Of a stretch of 64,000 nt of DNA, positions 15,831 through 23,154 are shown one piece after another. The DNA is from Bacteroides fragilis (lineage in GTDB: Bacteria; Bacteroidota; Bacteroidia; Bacteroidales; DTGW01). The position numbers were made by a program, and so were the translations under genes. Below the pieces are notes generated by a model. The model was not told where the DNA came from. It did no database searches and worked only from the letters and a program-made list of their open reading frames with translations. Where the stretch lies: the NCBI GenBank assembly GCA_945889005.1, contig CAMDBI010000021.1:1-64000 (forward strand), written 5' to 3'. Each line of letters begins with the position of its first letter. Position 1 is the first letter of the stretch.

Positions 15831-16958
15831 TTATTCATTTTTTATCCCAACAAACCATTTTTTGAAAAAAGGATCGACAAAAGTTGCTCCCGTTTTACGA
15901 AACTCAATAAGATCGCGCTGCGAAAGCGATTCGCGGTTTTTTTTGACGTTGTTTGATGTCCCAAGCTTATATTTGTTCATAGCATCGACCGACGAAAACT
16001 GAGTAACACCATCGCATACGGCATATAACATGCCAATTTGCGTAGCGCTCAATTGTTCATAAATTTCCTGATAAAACATAGCATTGGTTCTAATAACTAG
16101 ATCAACTGCCTCATTATAAATCTTTTTATTAACCTCTTTTTCGGTCAAAATCCACACCGTATGCGACAATTGTTGTACATAATACGGGTGATTCTCTGCC
16201 GTTTGGGCTATTAAAACAGAAAACTCATTTTTTATTTTTTTTCCTGTATTTCGAAAGCTTTTTTCAATAAATTCTGTCCAATATTTCTCTTCAATACGAT
16301 CGAGCAAAATAGTGCTACCAAATCGATAGAAAGGCCGCTCCTCACTATTAAAAATTTCGGACATCATGTGTCGGCGACTTCCAAACAAACAATAAGCCAC
16401 ACATTTGTGATGTTGCCAATAACTGCGTAGTTCCTTCTCTATTTCTAGCGAGTTGGGCAAATTAGAAATATTCTGAAATTCGTCAATACAAATAACGATT
16501 TTTAAATCTTTTTTTTGCGCAATAATTTCGGGCAAATTAAGTATCTCATCTTTCGATTTTTGCACTTCTTCCCAATTCAAACTTACCGACAAATCGTTTT
16601 TCGGATCAATACTATAGCTAATAACGGGAATAATCTTTTTAAAGAAATTTTTACCAGCATTTAAAAATTCGGAACGTTTCGACAAAGTGGCTTTTAATGT
16701 TCTTTCCAATAGATATTTATATATATCTTCTTCGCTCCTAATGTGGTTGAAATCTATAAATACAAAACGGACATTTTCGTCTTTTCCCATTTCGAACGCT
16801 ACTTGCTTTACCAGCGAAGATTTTCCATATCGACGAGGCGACAGAAGTATGGTATTGACACCCGACTGAAAGTTGATTTTTAGCATTTTTCGCTCAATCT
16901 CTCTATTTACAAATGTCTGACCTACAAATGTTTTTCCAAAATTGAAAGGTGATTCCAT
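15831..16958 (-). CDS. STAND/archaeal-type P-loop ATPase
   Basis: The 375-residue protein has a Walker A motif SPRRYGKSSLV at 40-50, a Walker B motif KIVICIDEFQNI near 150-161 and a sensor-like LFGSRRHMM near 190-200, as in the AAA/STAND ATPases once called archaeal ATPases. The C-terminal part (AVCDGVTQFSSVDAMNKYKLGTS, near 317-340) looks like a winged helix, so DNA binding is possible. No signal peptide or membrane segment is present. It is a single gene on the minus strand between the suf genes, preceded by a 50-bp perfect palindrome and 15-bp repeats. Such ATPases are frequent in accessory DNA; the role is unknown. Confidence 0.78.
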   Translation of the reverse strand: MESPFNFGKTFVGQTFVNREIERKMLKINFQSGVNTILLSPRRYGKSSLVKQVAFEMGKDENVRFVFIDFNHIRSEEDIYKYLLERTLKATLSKRSEFLNAGKNFFKKIIPVISYSIDPKNDLSVSLNWEEVQKSKDEILNLPEIIAQKKDLKIVICIDEFQNISNLPNSLEIEKELRSYWQHHKCVAYCLFGSRRHMMSEIFNSEERPFYRFGSTILLDRIEEKYWTEFIEKSFRNTGKKIKNEFSVLIAQTAENHPYYVQQLSHTVWILTEKEVNKKIYNEAVDLVIRTNAMFYQEIYEQLSATQIGMLYAVCDGVTQFSSVDAMNKYKLGTSNNVKKNRESLSQRDLIEFRKTGATFVDPFFKKWFVGIKNE

Positions 16959-16959
16959 A

Positions 16960-17025
16960 TATGTTACTTATTGGTATGTTACCTTTGGGTATGTTACTAC
17001 ATAGTAACATACCCAAAGGTAACAT
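16960..17025. repeat. Perfect 50-bp palindrome with 15-bp direct repeats
   Basis: Positions 16976-17025 form a palindrome with 24-bp perfect arms and a two-base centre. TATGTTAC recurs at 16960, 16975 and 16990 with a period of exactly 15 bp. TACCTTTG, a -7 box sequence, occurs in both arms (16980-16987 plus strand; 17021-17014 minus strand). It lies immediately upstream of the ATPase gene and about 95 bp upstream of sufS. Confidence 0.8.
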
Positions 17026-17064
17026 TTTTTTATTTTGAAAAACAAATTTTTTACCAAAAAAATG

Positions 17065-17072
17065 TACCTTTG
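17065..17072 (+). promoter_or_regulatory. Predicted -7 box for sufS
   Basis: TACCTTTG fits TAnnTTTG and lies 47 bases before the sufS start at 17119. It would give the sufS-sufE-sufT genes their own promoter after the interruption of the suf series. Confidence 0.5.
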
Positions 17073-17118
17073 CAGTATAATCAACCCTGCTAATTACAGC
17101 AAAGACAATATAGGACAA

Positions 17119-18339
17119 ATGACTCTCGATATATCAAAAATACGCTCCGATTTTCCCATACTTTCACAAACAGTGCATGGCAAGCCTTTGGCCTATTTCG
17201 ACAATGGTGCAACCATGCAAAAGCCTCAACAGGTAATCGATTGCATCAACAGGCTTAACAGTTCACAAAACAGCAATATTCACCGAGGTGTGCATTACTT
17301 GAGTCAGCAAATGACCATTGCGTATGAAGAAGCTCGCAAAACCATTCAGAAATACATCAATGCAGAGCATTCGCACGAAGTGATATTTACCAATGGCACA
17401 ACCATGAGCATAAACACTGTGGCATTTTCGTTTGGCGAACGATTTGTAAAGGCTGACGACGAAGTGATTGTTTCAGCCATGGAGCACCACGCCAACATAG
17501 TGCCCTGGCAAATGATGTGCGAGCGTAAACAGGCAACATTGAAGGTTATTCCATTCGACCACAATGGAGTATTGCAAATAGAAGAATACAAAAAGCTTCT
17601 TTCTGACAAAACAAAGATTGTAGCCATTACTCATGTTTCAAATTCGCTAGGCACTGTCAATCCCATTAAAGAGATAGTCGATATAGCACACAAGAAAAAA
17701 ATTCCCGTTCTAATCGATGGCGCACAAAGCATTCAGCACGAAACAATAGATGTACAAGCTTTAGATTGCGATTTTTTTGTTTTCTCGGGACATAAAATAT
17801 ACGGCCCTACTGGCATTGGAGTACTTTATGGCAAGCAAAGCCTTTTGAACCAAATGCCTCCATTTATGGGTGGAGGCGACATGGTCGATAAAGTAACATT
17901 TGAAAAAACCACCTATAACGAATTGCCCTTTAAATTTGAAGCTGGCACAACCGACTATATTGGAGCTATTGGATTGGCTGAGGCTATAAAATATATTGAG
18001 TCCATAGGGATCGCCAACATTAAAGCTTACGAAACAGAATTGTTGCAATACGCAACAGATAAGATAAAAGCTATAGAAGGCGTTACCATTTATGGCAATG
18101 CAGCCGAAAAAGCACCTATTATTTCATTTTTAGCAGATGGCGTACATCCTTACGACACAGGCATGGTGCTCGACAAGTTGGGCATTGCAGTTCGCACAGG
18201 CACACATTGTACACAACCTGTCATGGATATTTTTGGCATTGAAGGAACTGTAAGGGCTTCGATGTGCATGTACAATACAAAAGAAGAAATTGACCGACTT
18301 GTTGAAGGAATAAAACGAGTAAAAACAATGTTCAATTAA
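17119..18339 (+). CDS. sufS: Cysteine desulfurase SufS (class II)
   Basis: SufS takes sulfur from cysteine and passes it to SufE for cluster assembly. The start at 17119 (MTLDISKIRSDFP) fits the family; the upstream extension runs into the promoter. The PLP lysine is in FSGHKIYGPTG (near residue 226) and the catalytic cysteine in RTGTHCTQP (near residue 363), the short loop of class II enzymes. The N-terminal YFDNGATMQKP and MEHHANIVPW motifs are also typical. Length (406) is normal. sufE follows 71 bp downstream. Confidence 0.96.
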   Translation: MTLDISKIRSDFPILSQTVHGKPLAYFDNGATMQKPQQVIDCINRLNSSQNSNIHRGVHYLSQQMTIAYEEARKTIQKYINAEHSHEVIFTNGTTMSINTVAFSFGERFVKADDEVIVSAMEHHANIVPWQMMCERKQATLKVIPFDHNGVLQIEEYKKLLSDKTKIVAITHVSNSLGTVNPIKEIVDIAHKKKIPVLIDGAQSIQHETIDVQALDCDFFVFSGHKIYGPTGIGVLYGKQSLLNQMPPFMGGGDMVDKVTFEKTTYNELPFKFEAGTTDYIGAIGLAEAIKYIESIGIANIKAYETELLQYATDKIKAIEGVTIYGNAAEKAPIISFLADGVHPYDTGMVLDKLGIAVRTGTHCTQPVMDIFGIEGTVRASMCMYNTKEEIDRLVEGIKRVKTMFN

Positions 18340-18410
18340 TGACTAATTACAAATTACTAATTACTAATTTTGCAATCAGTATAAATTGGCTAATTGTTTA
18401 ATTGTAATAT
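18340..18410. repeat. Short TAATTAC-type repeats between sufS and sufE
   Basis: The 18341-18372 segment repeats units close to ACTAATTACAAATT, and the right part (18391-18408) carries the roughly complementary GGCTAATTGTTTAATTGTA. A similar half-array follows the second MITE copy at about 58006-58032. Confidence 0.55.
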
Positions 18411-18845
18411 ATGACTACTCAGGAAATACAAGAACAAATAATAGAAGACTTTTCGATTTTTAGCGACTGGCTCGAGAAGTACGACTTTTTAATAGAGCAA
18501 AGCAAATCGCTACCGATTATTGACCCTAAATACAAAACTACAAATTACATTATTAATGGTTGTCAGAGCCGCGTATGGGTCAATGCCGAATTGAAAGACG
18601 ATGGTTTAATTTACTTTTCGGCCGACAGCGATGCTATTATTACCAAAGGCATTATAGCACTTTTAATAAAAGTTATGGATGGTCGTTCGCCCGAGGAAAT
18701 AATCAATATCGACCTTTTTTTCATAGATGCAATTGGTCTAAAGGAAAACCTATCGCCTACCCGTTCAAATGGTCTACTTTCAATGATTAAACAAATGAAA
18801 ATGTATGCATTGGCTTATAAGGCAAAAATAAATAGTGAACAGTGA
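18411..18845 (+). CDS. sufE: Sulfur acceptor SufE
   Basis: SufE accepts persulfide sulfur from SufS and hands it to SufB. The acceptor cysteine is Cys51 in INGCQSRVW, the diagnostic motif. The protein is 144 residues, with the expected C-terminal LSPTRSNGLLSMIKQM helix. It lies between sufS and sufT, the latter now separated by a MITE-like element. Confidence 0.95.
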   Translation: MTTQEIQEQIIEDFSIFSDWLEKYDFLIEQSKSLPIIDPKYKTTNYIINGCQSRVWVNAELKDDGLIYFSADSDAIITKGIIALLIKVMDGRSPEEIINIDLFFIDAIGLKENLSPTRSNGLLSMIKQMKMYALAYKAKINSEQ

Positions 18846-18904
18846 ACCGTTTTCGTTGACCGTTGTTTATTACTTGAGTACAGCTGTTTGGCTTATAAAT
18901 AAAT

Positions 18905-19046
18905 TATTACAATACAATGTCGTTTAGTTAACATTCTTCTTTTTTACCCCCATCCCCTAAAGGGGTGATAATGAAGTCCCCTTTAGGGGATTTAGGGGTA
19001 ATTAAAAAGTTGATATTTCTTAATTAAACGACATTGTATTACAATA
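18905..19046. mobile_element. MITE-like element, copy 1, with 10-bp target duplication
   Basis: The element proper is 18915-19036 (122 bp). It starts CAATGTCGTTTAGTTAA and ends in the reverse complement of that with one change, and inside it the block CCCCTAAAGGGG is answered by CCCCTTTAGGGG, so the whole element can fold into a long hairpin. It is flanked on both sides by the identical 10 bp TATTACAATA (18905-18914 and 19037-19046), a target-site duplication. It encodes nothing. A second copy of equal length is at 57884-58005. Confidence 0.9.
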
Positions 19047-19056
19047 GCAAATTATT

Positions 19057-19374
19057 ATGATTGATAAAATTTCTTCAATAGAAACAGAGATTGTAAATGT
19101 TCTTAGAACAATATACGATCCCGAAATACCTGTAAACATCTTCGATTTGGGACTTATATACGAGATCGATGTCGACAAAGACCTTAAGGCAAAGGTAACT
19201 ATGACCCTCACTGCACCCAACTGCCCTATGGCCGACGATATTGTAAACGAAGTACAGGTCAAAGTTGCCGAAATTGCCGAAGTAAAAGGTTCGGAAGTCA
19301 ACCTTGTATTCGAACCCCCTTGGGACAAAAGCATGATGACCGAAGAAGCCATGCTGGAACTGGGACTGCTATAA
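19057..19374 (+). CDS. sufT: SufT / MIP18-family (DUF59) Fe-S maturation protein
   Basis: This 105-residue protein has the DUF59 motif DPEIPVNIFDLGLIY (residues 21-35), the conserved cysteine in TAPNCP (Cys56) and a C-terminal PPWDKSMM. Members next to suf genes (SufT) help maturation of iron-sulfur proteins; a PaaD-like role is the alternative but the context decides for SufT. The start codon lies ten bases after the target duplication of a MITE-like element, so its ribosome-binding region is partly made of duplicated target DNA. Confidence 0.88.
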   Translation: MIDKISSIETEIVNVLRTIYDPEIPVNIFDLGLIYEIDVDKDLKAKVTMTLTAPNCPMADDIVNEVQVKVAEIAEVKGSEVNLVFEPPWDKSMMTEEAMLELGLL

Positions 19375-19405
19375 TAAATAGTTTAAACAACATGTATTTA
19401 GACTT

Positions 19406-19436
19406 TTGCTATTCGGTTATCAATTTTGTATATTTG
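19406..19436 (+). promoter_or_regulatory. Promoter of the first VapBC pair
   Basis: TTG at 19406-19408 is followed after 20 bases by TATATTTG at 19429-19436, an excellent match to the Bacteroidota promoter pattern. The antitoxin ATG is 13 bases further on. Confidence 0.65.
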
Positions 19437-19449
19437 TAAAAAAAGAGAT

Positions 19450-19653
19450 ATGAATACTGTTAACGTATTGTCGAAATTTGAAACACTTCCCCCAAAACTA
19501 AAAATGGAAGTTTCTGATTTTATGGACTTTCTAATACACAAGTCTTCATTTCCCCCCAAAAGAATAATTCCCAAATTTGGAAGTGCCAAAGGAAAAATCA
19601 GATTATCAAAAGACTTTGATGCTCCCCTTGACGAATTCAAAGATTACATGTAA
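19450..19653 (+). CDS. DUF2281-type antitoxin, first copy
   Basis: I start the 67-residue protein at 19450 (MNTVNVLSKFETLP), after the promoter. It has the DUF2281 pattern: LPPKLKMEVSDFMDFLIHK near 14-32 and the C-terminal GKIRLSKDFDAPLDEFKDYM, in which the DFDAPLDEF segment is the toxin-binding end. Small proteins of this kind are the antitoxins of VapC-like PIN toxins. Its stop overlaps the toxin start by one base (TAATG). Confidence 0.82.
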   Translation: MNTVNVLSKFETLPPKLKMEVSDFMDFLIHKSSFPPKRIIPKFGSAKGKIRLSKDFDAPLDEFKDYM

Positions 19654-20039
19654 TGAATTACCTTCTAGACACACATACATTCTTGTGGTTTATAGCTGGG
19701 AATAATGAATTGTCAAAAAAAGCAAAATCTATTATTTTAAATCCCGACAACGAAAAATATATTAGTATTGCTAGTTTTTGGGAAGTTGCAATTAAATTGA
19801 AAATTGAGAAAATTGAACTCGATTTTCCATTTAAAGAGTTGAAAAATCAGGCAATAAAAAATGGATTTCAGATTCTACCTATTTTATTCGAGGACACTTT
19901 ACAATTAACAAACATAGAACTACTTCACAGAGATCCATTTGACAGAATAATAATAGCACAGGCTATCCATAACAAACTAACAATTATTTCAAAAGATCCC
20001 GAATTTTTAAATTATCCAGTAAGAGTTGTCTGGAATTAG
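19653..20039 (+). CDS. VapC-family PIN toxin, first copy
   Basis: This 128-residue PIN-domain ribonuclease has LLDTHTFLWF (Asp6), SFWEVAIK (acidic residue near 47) and RDPFDRIIIAQA (Asp near 95-98), the four acidic positions of VapC active sites. It is coupled to the DUF2281 antitoxin by a one-base overlap. Homologues cleave tRNA or other RNAs; the target here is unknown. A divergent second pair lies at 29158-29750. Confidence 0.87.
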   Translation: MNYLLDTHTFLWFIAGNNELSKKAKSIILNPDNEKYISIASFWEVAIKLKIEKIELDFPFKELKNQAIKNGFQILPILFEDTLQLTNIELLHRDPFDRIIIAQAIHNKLTIISKDPEFLNYPVRVVWN

Positions 20040-20070
20040 TTTTATAGAATTCTTTATATTGAGACAACCA

Positions 20071-20988
20071 ATGAACCTTTCAACGTATATTAAACAAACT
20101 GCTCACAATCTTGGCTTTTCTGCCTGCGGCATTACCGATGCTAGTATCGACGATGCCGATGTATTGTTGCTCGAAGATTGGTTGACCAAGGGCTACAATG
20201 CCGATATGGATTGGATGAAAACGAATCTCGACAAAAGAACCAATCCACAAAAGCTTTTAGAAGGGGCCCGATCGGCAATTGTAGTATTACAAAACTATTT
20301 TCCCGAGAAAGAAATTGAACTGCCCAACAACTATAAGATAGCCAAGTATGCTTATGGGCACGACTATCATTATGTAGTAAAAGAAAAACTCAACAAACTG
20401 CTAGGCTCTATTCAAGAGCAAACGCCATGCGAGGGTCGTGCATTTGTCGATTCGGCTCCAGTTATGGAACGAGCATTGGCCAGAAAAGCTGGTCTAGGAT
20501 GGATTGGGAAAAACTCACTTCTGATCAATAAAGAAATAGGGTCGTTTACCTTTATTGGCGTTCTTTTGGTCAATATTGACTTGCCTTACGACTTATCGTT
20601 TGATCAAAACCATTGTGGCGCATGCACAAAATGCATAGATGCATGTCCGACCCTTGCTATTGTTGAACCCCGAATAGTAGATGCACAAAAATGCCTTTCG
20701 TACCAGACTATTGAAAATAAAGGCGAAATACCAACTGAATTAAGTATAAAGAATCCCAGCTGGGTATTTGGATGCGATATTTGCCAAGATGTGTGCCCAT
20801 GGAATCGAAGGGCAATTCCAAACACAGAAAAAGTTTTTGAGCCTTTACCTCAACTGTTCGAAATATCTGAGTCAAAATTAAACACACTCAGCTCTTCGGC
20901 TTTTAACAAACAATACAAAAAAAGCCCACTCTCGAGAGCAAGCTTAAAGGGTATTTTGAGAAATATAAGATCTATTCGACTGCAATAA
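20071..20988 (+). CDS. queG: Epoxyqueuosine reductase
   Basis: QueG reduces epoxyqueuosine to queuosine in tRNA, the last step of queuosine synthesis, using cobalamin and two [4Fe-4S] clusters. The start at 20071 (MNLSTYIKQTAHNLGF) fits the family; the longer frame begins inside the toxin gene. The ferredoxin-like motifs are CGACTKCIDACPT and CDICQDVCPW, and RGRALVDSAPVMER-like residues appear as EGRAFVDSAPVMER. Length is 305. The 3' end overlaps the convergent Nfu gene by 17 bases. It depends on the Fe-S machinery encoded just upstream. Confidence 0.94.
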   Translation: MNLSTYIKQTAHNLGFSACGITDASIDDADVLLLEDWLTKGYNADMDWMKTNLDKRTNPQKLLEGARSAIVVLQNYFPEKEIELPNNYKIAKYAYGHDYHYVVKEKLNKLLGSIQEQTPCEGRAFVDSAPVMERALARKAGLGWIGKNSLLINKEIGSFTFIGVLLVNIDLPYDLSFDQNHCGACTKCIDACPTLAIVEPRIVDAQKCLSYQTIENKGEIPTELSIKNPSWVFGCDICQDVCPWNRRAIPNTEKVFEPLPQLFEISESKLNTLSSSAFNKQYKKSPLSRASLKGILRNIRSIRLQ

Positions 20989-21211
20989 CCTCAGTTATTT
21001 GGGGAAAATCTTGCTTAAGAGTTGTTTCAACACCCGACTTCAAAGTATAAAAACTAAACGGACAGCTTCCACAAGCACCGATTAATTTTACAAATACTTC
21101 ATTTTTTTCGTTTACATCGACCAGTTCAACATTACCACCATCGGCTATTAAATATGGACGGACTTTGTCGAGCGATAAATTTATTTTCTTCTTAAACTCC
21201 TCTTTGCTCAT
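20972..21211 (-). CDS. Nfu-type Fe-S scaffold (NifU C-terminal domain)
   Basis: The 79-residue protein is a single NifU-like C-terminal domain, with VRPYLIADGGNVELV near 17-31 and the cluster-binding GACGSCPFS (Cys47, Cys50). Such proteins carry a cluster between subunits and pass it to targets. It overlaps the end of queG on the other strand. Its nearness to the suf genes suggests a shared role in Fe-S delivery. Confidence 0.92.
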   Translation of the reverse strand: MSKEEFKKKINLSLDKVRPYLIADGGNVELVDVNEKNEVFVKLIGACGSCPFSFYTLKSGVETTLKQDFPQITEVIAVE

Positions 21212-21279
21212 TTTTATTTAGATTTAATAAACGCAAAGATAGGTTCTTTCAAATATTAAATAACAAAATATTTTGGATT

Positions 21280-22281
21280 TTATTCAATATATTTATACCC
21301 TCTAAAATACTTCATAAACTGTACTCGTTCGTACACGGCAGGATTGTCGGCATGCGCCTGACTGAGTAGCCCTCGACATTCATCAATACTCTTGAAACCC
21401 TTGCGATCCATCCAAGTAGTAAGTTCGCCAAGCATTTCGTGAATGCAAACAGGACCGTTTTTGTACAATGCCGATGCAATCTGTACGGTTGTTGCACCTG
21501 CTAACATCATTTTTACAAATGAATGACCATCGTGAACACCCGAAGAAGCTGCCAAGTCGCATTTTACACGATTGGCCATAATAGCAATCCAACGGAGTGT
21601 AAGACGCATTTCTGAAGAATGACTTAAAATGCTGCCATGAGTGACCTCTATTTTTTCGATATCGATATCGGGCGCATAAAATCTATTGAACAGCACAATA
21701 CCATTGGCTCCGGCTTCCGACAAGTCCATCATCATTTTAGCAAAGCTCGAAAAATAGGAACTTAATTTTACCGAAACTGGTATTTTGACCTGCTTTTTTA
21801 CAGCTGAAATAATATCGAAATATACCTTTTCGTTTTCGGCACTCGAACGGTTAAAATCGGCTGGAAGTATAAATAAATTAAGCTCTAGCGCATCGGCTCC
21901 GGCAGCTTCAATTTTTTTGGGAAAATAGGTCCATTGACCGGGAGTCATGCAATTGATGCTTGCTATAACCGGAATCGACAATTCCTTTTTGGCATTCTCG
22001 ATAAGCGTAAGGTACTCGTCGGTACTTTGTTTTGGAAATTCGTTTTGTTCGTAAAAATCGACCGTTTCGGGATACAAAAAACTATCGTTGGTCATGCGTG
22101 TCATGTTAGCTTTAAGCTCGCGAACAATTTCTTCTTCGAAAAGCGATTTCAGCACCACTGCACCACAACCATTTGCTTCGAGCTGTTTGAGGCTTTGAAG
22201 ATTATCGGTCCAACCCGAACTGCCTGCAATCAATGGATTTCGCAATGTAAGTCCCAAATATTTTGTTGTCAAATCTGCCAT
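21280..22281 (-). CDS. Dihydroorotate dehydrogenase-like FMN protein
   Basis: I start at 22281 (MADLTTKYLGLTLRNPLIAGSSGW); the upstream extension is AT-rich with no support. The protein is a 333-residue TIM barrel of the PyrD-like superfamily, with LTLRNPLIAGS at the start, an ADALELNLF strand, IPVSVKLSS with the FMN-binding lysine, and a C-terminal AASSGVHDGHSFVKMMLAGA phosphate-binding region. Key residues of true PyrD are not clearly seen, so it may oxidise another substrate. Homologues labelled dihydroorotate-dehydrogenase-like are common in Bacteroidota. No iron-sulfur domain is fused. Confidence 0.8.
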   Translation of the reverse strand: MADLTTKYLGLTLRNPLIAGSSGWTDNLQSLKQLEANGCGAVVLKSLFEEEIVRELKANMTRMTNDSFLYPETVDFYEQNEFPKQSTDEYLTLIENAKKELSIPVIASINCMTPGQWTYFPKKIEAAGADALELNLFILPADFNRSSAENEKVYFDIISAVKKQVKIPVSVKLSSYFSSFAKMMMDLSEAGANGIVLFNRFYAPDIDIEKIEVTHGSILSHSSEMRLTLRWIAIMANRVKCDLAASSGVHDGHSFVKMMLAGATTVQIASALYKNGPVCIHEMLGELTTWMDRKGFKSIDECRGLLSQAHADNPAVYERVQFMKYFRGYKYIE

Positions 22282-22430
22282 CGTTTTATTGTTAAAAGAA
22301 TTATTGTAAATTAAATAAAAATGCAAATAAAGTACTGATAAAAAAAAGAAAAAATTTAATAAATATGGTAATTTCGTACCCGAATTATTTACATCCATTT
22401 CACACGACTATTTAGTCAAGAATATTCAAT

Positions 22431-22832
22431 ATGTCAAAAATTGTTCAATTGTCGGAAGCGGCATCAATAGCCTTACATGCAATGATTTTAATTGCCAGAG
22501 GCAATGGTGCAGCTATAAATGTCGATAAAATTGCCGAAGTTACTGGCAACTCGCGCCATCATATTGCAAAAGTCATGCAACGCCTATCGAAAAACGGGTT
22601 TGTAAATTCGTTTCGAGGACCCAATGGAGGTTTCTTTTTGGTCGAAAAACCCGAAAACATAAAGTTGCTCGATATTTACGAGGCTATTGAAGGCAAAATT
22701 ACAATTAGTCAATGCCCTAAAGACAAACAAATATGCCCTTTCGACAAGTGTTTTATGCAAAACATTACCGGCAAAATGACCAAAGAGTTTATTAAATACA
22801 TGGAAGCACAAACTTTGGATCAGTATATATAA
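22431..22832 (+). CDS. Rrf2-family transcription regulator with three cysteines
   Basis: Rrf2 regulators such as IscR and NsrR sense Fe-S state or nitric oxide. The winged helix contains NSRHHIAKVMQRLSKNGFV near 40-58 and the family loop FRGPNGGFFL at 61-70. Cys95, Cys102 and Cys107 (spacing six and four residues) lie in the expected cluster-binding loop, so a [2Fe-2S] or [4Fe-4S] cluster is likely. It is transcribed divergently from the PyrD-like gene and lies 3 kb after sufT, making the suf genes or nitrosative-stress genes plausible targets. Confidence 0.88.
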   Translation: MSKIVQLSEAASIALHAMILIARGNGAAINVDKIAEVTGNSRHHIAKVMQRLSKNGFVNSFRGPNGGFFLVEKPENIKLLDIYEAIEGKITISQCPKDKQICPFDKCFMQNITGKMTKEFIKYMEAQTLDQYI

Positions 22833-23154
22833 AGGGCAAAAATTTTCTCAACGACCAACACTATCTCTTCTTTACTTATCACCAAAATGGCATATTGAAA
22901 AGCAAAAGAACACAAATATGTTCACTTTGAATACGCCAAAATTAGAACAAATACTTTAAAAATTTAAAAACTGAAGATACTATTTTTTTATATGAATTTT
23001 TATTAATTTTGGCATTTTTAAAATTGAATATTACGACAACTAATTACAAAACAAAAGATAAAATACAAGAGACAACACTCTATTTATGAAATTAAAATTA
23101 ATTCTTAAAATAAACCGCTAAGTATAGAAAGTACTTGCACAAAACTTAAAATCT
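22833..23154 (+). other. Intergenic region, nothing recognised
   Basis: About 320 AT-rich bases separate the Rrf2 gene from a large T9SS protein. No ORF, RNA gene, clear promoter or terminator is visible. Confidence 0.5.

Noticed and set aside
16903-17118. 71-codon minus-strand ORF across the palindrome
   Set aside because: It translates the 15-bp repeats and overlaps the ATPase start in another frame; no support as a gene.
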